From: Streptomyces venezuelae
Lineage (GTDB): Bacteria > Actinomycetota > Actinomycetes > Streptomycetales > Streptomycetaceae
Assembly: GCF_008642355.1 (NCBI RefSeq)
Contig: NZ_CP029193.1
Location: 5,852,001-5,916,000, forward strand
Direction of reading: 5' to 3'
DNA: 64,000 bases
Positions 8,891 to 18,899 of this stretch are shown one piece after another. Within the stretch, counting starts at the first letter, position 1, and each line of letters starts with the position of its first letter. Made by a program: the position numbers and the translations under genes. Below the pieces are notes generated by a model that worked only from the letters and a program-made list of their open reading frames with translations, ran no database searches and was not told the origin of the DNA.

Positions 8891-9844
8891 ATGACGACAG
8901 ATGTATGGCTTCCGTTCGAGGCGCACGAGATCCAGGGCCTGCCCGGGGCCGCCGACGCCGGGCTCACCTACCGTTACTGGGACGGCGGCCCGGAGTTCCC
9001 CGCGGACCCGGCCGACTGCGTCTTCTATGTGGTGCCCTACATGAAGGGCACGGAGATCGCGGTACGTCCCCTGTCCGCCATGACGTCCTTGCGCGTCGTA
9101 CAGACACTGACCGCGGGCATCGATCACGTGGAGCCGGGCATCAAGTTCCTCGCGCCCGGCGTGGAACTGTGCAACGCCCGCGGGGTCCACGAGGCGAGCA
9201 CCGCGGAGCTCGCGCTGACCCTGGTCCTCGCCTCGCTGCGCGGCATCCCGCGCTTCGTGGAGGGGCAGCGGCAGGAGGAGTGGCGGGCCGGTTTCTACCC
9301 GGCGCTCGCCGACAGATCCGTGCTCATCGTCGGATACGGATCGATCGGCTCCGCCATCGAGGACCGGCTCACCCCCTTCGAGTGCGCGCGGGTGGCGCGC
9401 GTCGCGCGCTCTGCCCGTGCCACGGAGCGCGGCCCCGTGCACCCGCTCGCCGAGCTGCCGTCCCTGCTGCCCCAGGCGGATGTCGTCATCCTTTCGACAC
9501 CGCTCACCGAGGCCACGCGCGGGCTGGTGGGAGCGGACTTCCTGGCCCGCATGAAGGACGGCGCGCTGCTCGTGAACGTGGCCCGCGGACCCGTCGTCGA
9601 CACCAAGGCGCTCCTCGCCGAACTGGAGTCCGGCCGCATCACCGCCGCGCTCGACGTGACCGACCCCGAACCGCTGCCCGCAGGTCACCCGCTGTGGCAC
9701 GCTCCAGGAGCGTTGGTCAGCCCGCACGTGGGCGGCTCGTCCTCCGCGTTCCTGCCCCGTGCCAAACGCCTGCTGGCCGCCCAGCTGACCAGGCACGTGG
9801 CCGGACAGCCCCTGGACAACGTGGTGCTGACGACGGGCAGTTGA
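8891..9844 (+). CDS. D-isomer-specific 2-hydroxyacid dehydrogenase
   Basis: A 317-aa NAD(P)-dependent dehydrogenase. The Rossmann motif is VLIVGYGSIGSAI (GxGxxG). Catalytic residues of the family are in place: Arg in VNVARGPVVDT, the acidic residue in DVTDPEPLP and His in VSPHVGGSS. Such enzymes reduce 2-keto acids or act on glyoxylate, phosphoglycerate or formate; the short N-terminal domain without an ACT domain separates it from serA at 17234. The start follows a TAGCCT box by 7 nt and looks leaderless. It lies back-to-back with the aldo/keto reductase, with 118 bp between them. Confidence 0.9.
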   Translation: MTTDVWLPFEAHEIQGLPGAADAGLTYRYWDGGPEFPADPADCVFYVVPYMKGTEIAVRPLSAMTSLRVVQTLTAGIDHVEPGIKFLAPGVELCNARGVHEASTAELALTLVLASLRGIPRFVEGQRQEEWRAGFYPALADRSVLIVGYGSIGSAIEDRLTPFECARVARVARSARATERGPVHPLAELPSLLPQADVVILSTPLTEATRGLVGADFLARMKDGALLVNVARGPVVDTKALLAELESGRITAALDVTDPEPLPAGHPLWHAPGALVSPHVGGSSSAFLPRAKRLLAAQLTRHVAGQPLDNVVLTTGS

Positions 9845-10048
9845 TCACCCTGGAGCGGTTTGTGCACGCTCCGCGTCTGTCCGTGTGCGCCCCGTGCCCA
9901 CTTCCGCGAGTGCGGTCACGGAGCGTAGAGGAGCTATGTCCCTGAGTGACGACTCTGGTGTATCGTCCCGACTGGGGATGCGCCGTGGACCGTTCGGCGC
10001 GGGGAAGAGACAGCAGACGCGAGGGGGGCGACGGGCGATGCACGGCCT

Positions 10049-13000
10049 ATGGGTGAACGATCCGACGCGGCGGAACCTCAGCCGGCGACTCCGACGCACA
10101 CCGACCCGCAGACGCAGGCGCACCGCGAGCCGCACGGCCGGATGCCGCCGCACACCACAGCGCCCCTGTCGGCCCGGCCGACGCGCGAGCCGGACGGACA
10201 CGGGGGCGGCACGGACCGGGGCGGCCCGGTGAACGCCCGCGTGACCTCCACCCCCGTCCTCGACGGAGGGGTGGCGGCGCTGCCGCCCAGGATCCCGCTG
10301 GCCCGGCGTCCGCTGCCCGGAGGTCGAGGCGTCGTCTCCCAGCTGGCGCTGCTGCTGCTCTGCGGGGCGTACGCCACCGGATCGGCCCTCGGCTGGGGAT
10401 CCGAACGGCTGGCCCTGATCATGGGCGACTTCGGCCTGAGCGTCGCCGCGGCCGCCGCCGCGGTCTCCTGCTTCCGCTACTCACGCACCCGGCGAAGCCG
10501 CTTTCGACCCGCATGGCTGCTCTTCGCGCTCTCCTCCGCGATGGCGGCCTTCGGCAACGGCGTCTGGGGCTGGTACGAGGTCGTCCTCGACCGCCCCGTC
10601 CCCAGTCCGGGCCTCGCCGACCTGTTCTTCCTCTGCTTCGCGCCGCCCGCCATCATCGGGCTTCTCGTGCTCGCCAAACGCCCGGTGACCAAAGCGGGTT
10701 GGGGGTGCCTGGCGCTCGACTCGTGGCTGATCGGGGGTTCGCTCCTCACCCTCTCATGGAGTCTCGCGCTCGCGCACACCGCGCAGTTCGAGGGCCAGAG
10801 CGTCGCGTACGCCGCGCTTTCGCTCGCGTACCCCCTGCTCGACATCGCGCTGGTCAGCATGGTCCTGGCGCTGCACTTCAGGCGGTCGTCCGCCAACCGC
10901 TCCGCGGTGAACACCGCGATCGGCGCGCTCGCCCTGACCGTGATGTGCGACGCGCTGTTCACCTCACCGCTGCTGCACACCAGTTACCGCTCGGGCCAGA
11001 TGCTGGACGCCGGCTGGTTCGCGGGCTCGCTCCTCCTCGCGTACGCCCCGTGGGCCGCGCCATGGCACGTGCGCGAAGGGCTCGGCACGGGCCGCGCGCG
11101 CGTGCCGTACGACAGCGAGCCCGAGGACCCGGTCCCCGCCACCCGTCCGATCGCCGGATCGCTGGCCGCCCTCACGCCCTATCTGGCCGCCGCCGTCTGC
11201 ACGTTGGGGATCCTCTACAACGTGCTGAACGGCCGCAGTGTGGACCGCGTCGTGCTCCTCACCGCGGGCACCGTCGTCCTCGCACTCGTGGTGCGCCAGG
11301 GCATCATGCTCCTGGACAACATCACGCTCACCCAGGAACTGGCCCAGAAGGAGAACCACTTCAGGTCCCTGGTCCAGGGCTCCAGCGACGTCATCATGAT
11401 CGCCGCACCGAACGGCATCCTGCACTACGTGAGCCCGGCCGCCTCCGGGGTCTACGGCAGGGACGCGGAGGAGCTCGTGGGTTCCGAACTCGCCTCCCTC
11501 ATGCACCCCGAGGACCTCGGGCGCGTCGTCCACGAAGTGCGCAGGTTCCTCGCCGCCAACCCCGTCGAGGAACCCACCACCCGCATCGAGTGCCGCTTCA
11601 AGTCCGGCGACGGCGACTGGCTGAACGTGGAGTCCACCGTCAACCGCCACCAGGGCGGACTCATCTTCAACAGCAGAGACGTCACCGAACGGGTGCGGCT
11701 CCAGGCCCAGTTGCAGCACAACGCCGAGCACGACCCGCTCACCGACCTGCCCAACCGCGCCCTGTTCACCCGGCGCGTGAGCCAGGCGCTGACCGGCCGA
11801 AGAGTCACCGACCGCGGCACGGCCGTGCTCTTCATCGACCTCGACGGCTTCAAGGCCGTCAACGACACCATCGGACACCAGGCCGGGGACGAGCTCCTCA
11901 TCCAGGCCGCACGCAGACTCCAGGAGGCGGTGCGTTCGGGCGACACCGCCTCCCGGCTCGGCGGCGATGAGTTCGCGGCCCTCATCGTCGGCGACGGGAC
12001 CCGGGACCAGGCCGCGAGAGAACAGCACATCTACGAACTCGCCGACCGGCTCAGAATCACCCTGTCCCAGCCGTACGCCATCGACGGCAACGACGTGCGC
12101 GTGGCGGCGTCCATCGGCGTGGCCTTCGCCGAACCGGGCATCGGCGCGGGGGAACTGCTCCGCAACGCCGACCTCGCGATGTACCGGGCCAAGGCCGCGG
12201 GCAAGGGGCGCGTCGAGCTGTACGCACCCCAGATGCAGGCCGACGTCGTCCGCAAGGCGGAGCTCGCCACCCGGCTGCGCGCCGCACTGCACGACGGCGA
12301 GTTCGCGCTGCTCCACCAGCCCGTCGTCTGCCTGGACGACGGCCGGATCACGGCGGTCGCGGCCCAGGCACGCTGGCGCTCGGCGCAGGGCGTCCTCTTC
12401 ACGCCCGCCGAGTTCCTGCGGGTCGCCGACTCCAAGGAAGGCCAGGACAAGCGGGCCGCCGAGCTGGGCCGCTGGACGTTCGAGAAGGCCGTGGAGCAGG
12501 CCGCCGAGCGCGGCAGGACCGGGCACGCCGTGCCCGTCGCCGTCCGGATGAGCGCGCGCCGCCTCCTGGACCGCTCCATGCCGCTGGGCTCCATCGAGGC
12601 GCTCCTGACCCGCCACGGGCTGCCCTCCGGCGCGCTCGTCATCGAGCTCGCCGAGACCGACCCGCGAGTCTCCCTCGACGATCTGGAGCGCCGGCTGGCC
12701 GCCCTGCGCAGGCTCGGGGTGCGCATCGCGCTCGACGGGTTCGGCAGCGGGTACGCGGCGATCACGGCCCTGCGACGGCTCCCCATCGATGTACTGAAGC
12801 TGGACCGCGGCCTCGTCGAGGGCGTAGTCGAGTCCGCGCGGCTGCACAAGATCACTTCCGGACTGCTGCGCATCGCGGGCGACCTGGGCCTCGACTCGGT
12901 GGCCGACGGCGTCGACCTGCCCGAGCAGGTCGTGGCCCTGCGCGCGATGGGCTGCACGCACGGACAGGGCATGGCGTTCGCCGGACCGCTCGACGAGTAC

Positions 13001-13264
13001 CGGCTGCGCCGGGCGCTCACCATGGGCGAGTACCCGGTGCCGCACGGCCCGGCCGAACCGGTGCTCGCGGGCGGCCGTCCCGCGGCGTACGCGGGCGGCT
13101 CGGCGGCGGCGTACGGCGGGCCGGCCGGAGCGTTCGCGGGCGGCGCGTCCCCGTACGCGGTCGGGCCTCCCGGAGCGTACGCGGGGGGCCCTCCGGGGAC
13201 GCTCACGGGCGGCCCCGCGGCCTATGCGCGTTCACATAATGAGACCCCCGTCCCACCTACTTGA
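10049..13264 (+). CDS. Membrane GGDEF/EAL protein with PAS domain (c-di-GMP turnover; EAL degenerate)
   Basis: A 1071-aa signalling protein: disordered N-terminus (1-90), 8-10 membrane helices (~90-390), PAS domain (~434-550), GGDEF domain (~555-725), EAL-like domain (~745-990) and a Gly/Ala/Tyr-rich tail (~1010-1071). The diguanylate cyclase site GGDEF (638-642) is intact and is preceded by RSGD exactly five residues earlier, a canonical RxxD inhibitory site. The phosphodiesterase signature is degraded: the EALLRW-type motif reads AQARW (~772) and the DDFG motif reads DGFG (~895). It should therefore make c-di-GMP, with the EAL part a likely sensory remnant. From memory, the gene at this position in S. 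coelicolor is one of its c-di-GMP proteins. A GTG at 10229 is an alternative start. Confidence 0.9.
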   Translation: MGERSDAAEPQPATPTHTDPQTQAHREPHGRMPPHTTAPLSARPTREPDGHGGGTDRGGPVNARVTSTPVLDGGVAALPPRIPLARRPLPGGRGVVSQLALLLLCGAYATGSALGWGSERLALIMGDFGLSVAAAAAAVSCFRYSRTRRSRFRPAWLLFALSSAMAAFGNGVWGWYEVVLDRPVPSPGLADLFFLCFAPPAIIGLLVLAKRPVTKAGWGCLALDSWLIGGSLLTLSWSLALAHTAQFEGQSVAYAALSLAYPLLDIALVSMVLALHFRRSSANRSAVNTAIGALALTVMCDALFTSPLLHTSYRSGQMLDAGWFAGSLLLAYAPWAAPWHVREGLGTGRARVPYDSEPEDPVPATRPIAGSLAALTPYLAAAVCTLGILYNVLNGRSVDRVVLLTAGTVVLALVVRQGIMLLDNITLTQELAQKENHFRSLVQGSSDVIMIAAPNGILHYVSPAASGVYGRDAEELVGSELASLMHPEDLGRVVHEVRRFLAANPVEEPTTRIECRFKSGDGDWLNVESTVNRHQGGLIFNSRDVTERVRLQAQLQHNAEHDPLTDLPNRALFTRRVSQALTGRRVTDRGTAVLFIDLDGFKAVNDTIGHQAGDELLIQAARRLQEAVRSGDTASRLGGDEFAALIVGDGTRDQAAREQHIYELADRLRITLSQPYAIDGNDVRVAASIGVAFAEPGIGAGELLRNADLAMYRAKAAGKGRVELYAPQMQADVVRKAELATRLRAALHDGEFALLHQPVVCLDDGRITAVAAQARWRSAQGVLFTPAEFLRVADSKEGQDKRAAELGRWTFEKAVEQAAERGRTGHAVPVAVRMSARRLLDRSMPLGSIEALLTRHGLPSGALVIELAETDPRVSLDDLERRLAALRRLGVRIALDGFGSGYAAITALRRLPIDVLKLDRGLVEGVVESARLHKITSGLLRIAGDLGLDSVADGVDLPEQVVALRAMGCTHGQGMAFAGPLDEYRLRRALTMGEYPVPHGPAEPVLAGGRPAAYAGGSAAAYGGPAGAFAGGASPYAVGPPGAYAGGPPGTLTGGPAAYARSHNETPVPPT

Positions 13265-13297
13265 CAGGTACTGCGTGCCGGGGGGAGGGTCAATGCC

Positions 13298-13339
13298 ATG
13301 CGCACCCGAATTCTCGTACTTGGAAAGCGCGTCGGCTGA
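13298..13339 (+). CDS. ilvB leader peptide MRTRILVLGKRVG
   Basis: A 13-codon ORF with GGAGGG about 8 nt upstream of its ATG. It contains Ile-Leu-Val-Leu in a row plus a later Val: the three end products of the pathway whose genes follow. Together with the hairpin at 13341-13375 and the terminator at 13395-13428, it forms a classical ribosome-mediated attenuator. Branched-chain leader peptides of this kind upstream of ilvB have been predicted in actinobacteria by comparative work. A CATAAT box at 13235-13240 and a TTGACA at 13261-13266 are both possible promoter elements. Confidence 0.85.
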   Translation: MRTRILVLGKRVG

Positions 13340-13340
13340 A

Positions 13341-13375
13341 GCTGGGAACGACCGGTCCGAACACCGGATCCCCAG
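13341..13375 (+). promoter_or_regulatory. Pause/anti-antiterminator hairpin of the ilvB leader
   Basis: Outer arms GCTGGG (13341-13346) and CCCAGC (13370-13375) enclose an inner CCGGT/ACCGG stem (13352-13356 and 13363-13367). It starts 2 nt after the leader peptide stop, so ribosome position on the peptide would decide whether it forms. Confidence 0.65.
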
Positions 13376-13394
13376 CGACCGCACCCGGCGCGCT

Positions 13395-13428
13395 CCCCTC
13401 GCTTGCCTCACGGCACGAGGGGTTTTTT
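13395..13428 (+). terminator. ilvB attenuator terminator
   Basis: Perfect 7-bp stem CCCCTCG (13395-13401) / CGAGGGG (13416-13422) followed directly by six T. A real U-run terminator is rare in this GC-rich DNA, and its place between the leader peptide and ilvB marks it as an attenuator. Confidence 0.85.
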
Positions 13429-13498
13429 GTTGCACTGGCACCTGCCAAACCCCCGCAAACACCCCGCAAAAACCCTCAGCTTCGAGAAGAGAATGCCG

Positions 13499-15346
13499 AT
13501 GACCGAGCAGGCCACCGGGGCCCACCATCCGCAGCCGCGGCCCCGATCCTCAGGACAGCAGTCCGCCCCCGTCGAGCACGTCACGGGTGCGCAGTCCCTC
13601 ATTCGTTCTCTCGAGGAAGTCGGGGCCGACACGGTGTTCGGCATTCCGGGCGGCGCCATCCTCCCCGCGTACGACCCGATGATGGACTCCACCCGGGTGC
13701 GGCACGTCCTGGTCCGGCACGAGCAGGGCGCCGGTCACGCCGCGACCGGCTACGCGCAGGCCACCGGCAAGGTCGGCGTCTGCATGGCGACGAGCGGCCC
13801 CGGCGCCACCAACCTGGTCACCCCGATCGCCGACGCCCACATGGACTCCGTCCCGATGGTCGCGATCACCGGCCAGGTGGCCTCCAAGGCCATCGGCACG
13901 GACGCCTTCCAGGAGGCGGACATCGTCGGCATCACGATGCCGATCACCAAGCACAACTTCCTGGTCACCAAGGCCGAGGACATCCCGCGCACCATCGCCG
14001 AGGCCTTCCACATCGCCTCGACCGGACGCCCGGGACCCGTCCTCGTGGACATCGCCAAGGACGCCCTCCAGGCGCAGACGACGTTCTCCTGGCCGCCGCA
14101 GCAGGACCTGCCCGGCTACCGCCCGGTGACCAAGCCGCACGCCAAGCAGATCCGCGAGGCCGCCAAGCTGATCACCGCCGCCAAGCGGCCGGTGCTCTAC
14201 GTCGGCGGCGGTGTCATCAAGGCCGGGGCCACCGCGGAGCTGAAGGTCCTCGCCGAACTCACCGGAGCGCCCGTCACCACCACACTGATGGCGCTCGGCG
14301 CATTCCCCGACAGCCACCCGCTGCACGTGGGAATGCCGGGCATGCACGGTGCGGTCACCGCCGTCACCGCGCTGCAGAAGGCCGACCTGATCGTCGCCCT
14401 CGGAGCCCGCTTCGACGACCGCGTCACCGGCAAGCTGGACAGCTTCGCGCCGTACGCGAAGATCGTCCACGCCGACATCGACCCGGCCGAGATCGGCAAG
14501 AACCGCGCCGCCGACGTGCCGATCGTCGGCGACGCCCGCGAGGTCATCGCCGACCTCGTCCAGGCCGTCCAGGCCGAGCACACCGAGGGCCACACGGGTG
14601 ACTACGCCGCCTGGTGGGCCGACCTCAACCGCTGGCGCGACACCTACCCGCTGGGCTACACGCAGCCCGAGGACGGCTCGCTCTCGCCGCAGCACGTCAT
14701 CGAGCGCGTCGGACAGCTCGCCCCGGAGGGCACGATCTTCGCGGCGGGCGTCGGCCAGCACCAGATGTGGGCCGCGCACTTCATCGAGTACGAGAAGCCC
14801 GCCACCTGGCTCAACTCCGGCGGCGCCGGAACGATGGGCTACGCGGTCCCGGCCGCGATGGGCGCCAAGGCCGGGCGGCCCGACCGCACGGTCTGGGCGA
14901 TCGACGGCGACGGCTGCTTCCAGATGACCAATCAGGAGCTCACCACCTGCGCCCTGAACAACATCCCGATCAAGGTCGCCATCATCAACAACGGCGCCCT
15001 CGGGATGGTCCGCCAGTGGCAGACGCTGTTCTACAACCAGCGGTACTCCAACACGGTGCTGCACAGCGGTCCCGAGGACATCGGCCCCAACAAGGGCACC
15101 CGCGTCCCGGACTTCGTGAAGCTGTCGGAGGCCATGGGCTGCGTGGCGCTGCGCTGCGAGCGCCCCGAGGACCTCGACAAGGTCATCGCCGAGGCCAACG
15201 CCATCAACGACCGGCCCGTCGTCGTCGACTTCATCGTCCACGAGGACGCCCAGGTGTGGCCGATGGTCGCCGCCGGCACCTCGAACGACGAGGTCATGGC
15301 AGCCCGGGGCGTCCGCCCCGACTTCGGCGACAACGAAGACGACTGA
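13499..15346 (+). CDS. ilvB: Acetolactate synthase large (catalytic) subunit
   Basis: A 615-aa ThDP-dependent enzyme that condenses two pyruvates to acetolactate, or pyruvate with 2-oxobutyrate to acetohydroxybutyrate, the first common step to Val, Leu and Ile. The N-terminal Pyr domain has the catalytic Glu in [13 protein letters not shown] (~75); the central domain has [12 protein letters not shown]; the PP domain has [12 protein letters not shown] and [12 protein letters not shown] for Mg-ThDP. The ATG at 13499 is preferred because GAGAAGAG lies about 9 nt upstream; an ATG two codons earlier is too close. It heads ilvB-ilvN-ilvC and is controlled by the attenuator at 13298-13428. Confidence 0.97.
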   Translation: MTEQATGAHHPQPRPRSSGQQSAPVEHVTGAQSLIRSLEEVGADTVFGIPGGAILPAYDPMMDSTRVRHVLVRHEQGAGHAATGYAQATGKVGVCMATSGPGATNLVTPIADAHMDSVPMVAITGQVASKAIGTDAFQEADIVGITMPITKHNFLVTKAEDIPRTIAEAFHIASTGRPGPVLVDIAKDALQAQTTFSWPPQQDLPGYRPVTKPHAKQIREAAKLITAAKRPVLYVGGGVIKAGATAELKVLAELTGAPVTTTLMALGAFPDSHPLHVGMPGMHGAVTAVTALQKADLIVALGARFDDRVTGKLDSFAPYAKIVHADIDPAEIGKNRAADVPIVGDAREVIADLVQAVQAEHTEGHTGDYAAWWADLNRWRDTYPLGYTQPEDGSLSPQHVIERVGQLAPEGTIFAAGVGQHQMWAAHFIEYEKPATWLNSGGAGTMGYAVPAAMGAKAGRPDRTVWAIDGDGCFQMTNQELTTCALNNIPIKVAIINNGALGMVRQWQTLFYNQRYSNTVLHSGPEDIGPNKGTRVPDFVKLSEAMGCVALRCERPEDLDKVIAEANAINDRPVVVDFIVHEDAQVWPMVAAGTSNDEVMAARGVRPDFGDNEDD

Positions 15347-15375
15347 GACCGAGAGCGAAAGAGAGACCAAGAGTC

Positions 15376-15903
15376 ATGTCCACCAAGCACACGCTCTCCG
15401 TCCTGGTCGAGAACACCCCCGGCATCCTCGCCCGGATCGCCGCCCTGTTCTCCCGCCGCGGCTTCAACATCGACTCGCTCGCCGTGGGCGTCACCGAGCA
15501 CCCCGACATCTCGCGCATCACCATCGTCGTGAACGTCGAGGACCTGCCGCTCGAACAGGTCACGAAGCAGCTCAACAAGCTCGTCAACGTCCTGAAGATC
15601 GTCGAACTGGAGCCGGGCGCCGCGGTCGCCCGCGAACTCGTCCTGGCGAAGGTCCGCGCCGACAACGAGACCCGCTCCCAGATCGTCGAGATCGTCCAGC
15701 TGTTCCGCGCCAAGACCGTGGACGTCTCCCCGGAGGCCGTCACCATCGAGGCGACCGGCAGCAGCGACAAGCTGGAGGCCATGCTCAAGATGCTGGAGCC
15801 CTTCGGCATCAAGGAGCTCGTCCAGTCCGGCACGATCGCCATCGGCCGCGGCTCCCGCTCCATCACCGACCGCAGCCTGCGGGCGCTCGACCGCAGCGCC
15901 TGA
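15376..15903 (+). CDS. ilvN: Acetolactate synthase small (regulatory) subunit
   Basis: A 175-aa regulatory subunit that activates the large subunit and confers valine feedback inhibition. The ACT domain is at residues ~4-78 (LSVLVENTPGILARIAALFS, RGFNIDSLAVG), and the C-terminal ALS_ss domain follows (ELVLAKVRADNETRSQIVEI). Length is usual for the family. It starts 29 nt after the ilvB stop and is clearly in the same operon; the ribosome site is a weak AAGAG. Confidence 0.97.
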   Translation: MSTKHTLSVLVENTPGILARIAALFSRRGFNIDSLAVGVTEHPDISRITIVVNVEDLPLEQVTKQLNKLVNVLKIVELEPGAAVARELVLAKVRADNETRSQIVEIVQLFRAKTVDVSPEAVTIEATGSSDKLEAMLKMLEPFGIKELVQSGTIAIGRGSRSITDRSLRALDRSA

Positions 15904-15959
15904 CCGGTACGCGCCGGTACCCCTCTCGGATACCGAGACCCGAGACCTTCCCTCCCTGA

Positions 15960-17009
<1,050 letters not shown>

Positions 17010-17018
17010 GTCGTGACG

Positions 17019-17050
17019 ACAAGGGCCGGGGCAGCCGTCCCGGCCCTTGT
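17019..17050 (+). terminator. Terminator hairpin after ilvC
   Basis: Perfect 12-bp arms ACAAGGGCCGGG (17019-17030) and CCCGGCCCTTGT (17039-17050) with an 8-nt loop, 9 nt after the ilvC stop. Confidence 0.8.
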
Positions 17051-17190
17051 CCATCGTGTCCAGCCACGGACGAGTGATCCTTCCACCGAGAAGCACGACG
17101 ACGTCCATGGCGCCACTACACTTCTGTTCAACATTCGCGTCGGGCCCACAGCGTCGTGCGTCTTCCACGCGGCTAAGCGACTCCGCCTGC

Positions 17191-17206
17191 GGCCGTCGGG
17201 ACGGCC
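17191..17206 (+). other. Short hairpin in the serA 5' leader
   Basis: GGCCGTC-GG-GACGGCC, 27 nt before the serA start. It could affect mRNA stability or translation, but no regulatory class is recognised. Confidence 0.35.
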
Positions 17207-17233
17207 GTCCGCAAGGGACTTGTGAGGACTCAC

Positions 17234-18838
17234 GTGAGCACTGCTGCAACCGGCAAACCGGTCGTACTCATCGCCGAAGAGCTGTCGCCCGCCACCGTCG
17301 ACGCGCTCGGGCCGGACTTCGAGATCCGTCAGTGCAACGGCGCGGACCGCGCCGAGCTGCTGCCCGCCATCGCCGACGTCGACGCGATCCTGGTCCGCTC
17401 CGCGACCAAGGTCGACGCGGAGGCCATCGCCGCCGCCAGGAAGCTCAAGGTCGTCGCCCGCGCGGGTGTCGGTCTGGACAACGTGGACGTGTCGGCCGCC
17501 ACCAAGGCCGGCGTGATGGTCGTGAACGCACCGACCTCGAACATCGTCACCGCCGCCGAGCTCGCCTGCGGCCTGCTCCTCGCCACCGCGCGCAACATCC
17601 CGCAGGCCAACACCGCCCTGAAGAACGGCGAGTGGAAGCGCTCGAAGTACACCGGCGTCGAGCTGGCCGAGAAGACCCTCGGCGTCGTCGGCCTCGGCCG
17701 CATCGGCGCGCTCGTCGCGCAGCGCATGAGCGCCTTCGGCATGAAGGTCGTCGCGTACGACCCGTACGTGCAGCCCGCGCGCGCCGCCCAGATGGGCGTC
17801 AAGGTGCTCTCCCTCGACGAGCTGCTCGAAGTCTCGGACTTCATCACCGTGCACCTCCCCAAGACGCCCGAGACCCTCGGTCTCATCGGCGACGAGGCGC
17901 TGCACAAGGTCAAGCCGTCCGTCCGCATCGTCAACGCCGCGCGCGGCGGGATCGTCGACGAGGAGGCGCTGCACTCCGCCCTCAAGGAGGGCCGCGTCGC
18001 CGGCGCCGGCCTGGACGTGTACGCGAAGGAGCCCTGCACGGACTCCCCGCTCTTCCAGTTCGACCAGGTCGTCTGCACCCCGCACCTCGGCGCCTCCACG
18101 GACGAGGCGCAGGAGAAGGCGGGCATCGCCGTCGCCAAGTCGGTGCGCCTCGCCCTCGCCGGTGAGCTCGTGCCCGACGCGGTGAACGTGCAGGGCGGCG
18201 TCATCGCCGAGGACGTCCGTCCCGGCCTGCCGCTCGCCGAGAAGCTCGGCCGGATCTTCACCGCGCTCGCCCAGGAGGTCGCGGCCCGCCTCGACGTCGA
18301 GGTGTACGGCGAGATCACCCAGCACGACGTGAAGGTGCTCGAACTGTCCGCGCTGAAGGGCGTGTTCGAGGACGTCGTCGACGAGACGGTGTCGTACGTG
18401 AACGCGCCGCTGTTCGCGCAGGAGCGCGGCGTCGAGGTCCGGCTGACCACGAGCTCCGAGTCGCCCGACCACCGCAACGTGGTCACCGTGCGCGGCACGC
18501 TCTCCGGCGGCGAGGAGATCGCCGTCTCCGGCACGCTGGCCGGACCGAAGCACCTGCAGAAGATCGTCTCCATCGGTGAGTACGACGTGGACCTGGCGCT
18601 CGCCGACCACATGGTCGTCCTCCGGTACGCCGACCGTCCGGGCGTCGTCGGCACGGTCGGCCGTGTCCTCGGCGAGGCGGGCATCAACATCGCGGGCATG
18701 CAGGTCGCTCGCGCCGACGTGGGCGGCGAGGCGCTGGCCGTCCTCACCGTGGACGACAACGTGTCGCAGGCGGTGCTGAACGAGCTGGCGGCGGAGATCG
18801 GGGCGGAGTCCGCCCGCGCGGTCGACCTGACCGACTAG
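17234..18838 (+). CDS. serA: D-3-phosphoglycerate dehydrogenase
   Basis: A 534-aa long-form enzyme that commits 3-phosphoglycerate to serine. Domains: NAD-binding Rossmann fold (VVGLGRIGALVAQR), catalytic Arg in NAARGGIVDEEAL, Glu in DVYAKEP, His in CTPHLGAST, an intervening allosteric substrate-binding domain (~320-455) and a C-terminal ACT domain (VLRYADRPGVVGTVGRVLGE) that binds serine. GTG at 17234 is chosen because GAGG lies about 6 nt upstream; an in-frame GTG at 17222 lacks this. It follows the ilvC terminator and has its own 180-nt leader. Confidence 0.96.
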   Translation: MSTAATGKPVVLIAEELSPATVDALGPDFEIRQCNGADRAELLPAIADVDAILVRSATKVDAEAIAAARKLKVVARAGVGLDNVDVSAATKAGVMVVNAPTSNIVTAAELACGLLLATARNIPQANTALKNGEWKRSKYTGVELAEKTLGVVGLGRIGALVAQRMSAFGMKVVAYDPYVQPARAAQMGVKVLSLDELLEVSDFITVHLPKTPETLGLIGDEALHKVKPSVRIVNAARGGIVDEEALHSALKEGRVAGAGLDVYAKEPCTDSPLFQFDQVVCTPHLGASTDEAQEKAGIAVAKSVRLALAGELVPDAVNVQGGVIAEDVRPGLPLAEKLGRIFTALAQEVAARLDVEVYGEITQHDVKVLELSALKGVFEDVVDETVSYVNAPLFAQERGVEVRLTTSSESPDHRNVVTVRGTLSGGEEIAVSGTLAGPKHLQKIVSIGEYDVDLALADHMVVLRYADRPGVVGTVGRVLGEAGINIAGMQVARADVGGEALAVLTVDDNVSQAVLNELAAEIGAESARAVDLTD

Positions 18839-18852
18839 TACGGACCCGTACT

Positions 18853-18875
18853 CCCGCGGCTTCGGTTGCCGTGGG
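18853..18875. terminator. Bidirectional hairpin between serA and the MFS gene
   Basis: CCCGCGGC (18853-18860) pairs with GCCGTGGG (18868-18875), with one G-U. It lies between two convergent genes. Confidence 0.5.
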
Positions 18876-18899
18876 TCACCGGCTTCGCCGAGTTCGTCG

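Noticed and set aside
10964..13045. Long minus-strand frame opposite the c-di-GMP gene
   Set aside because: Shadow of a well-supported coding sequence; no domain and no ribosome site.
13261..13290. TTGACA at 13261 as the definite -35 of the ilvB promoter
   Set aside because: No acceptable -10 lies 16-18 nt downstream, where the leader ribosome site is found; CATAAT at 13235 is at least as plausible, so no promoter was called.
13550..15370. 606-codon minus-strand frame opposite ilvB
   Set aside because: Antisense to ilvB, Val/Asp/Gly-rich translation typical of shadow frames.
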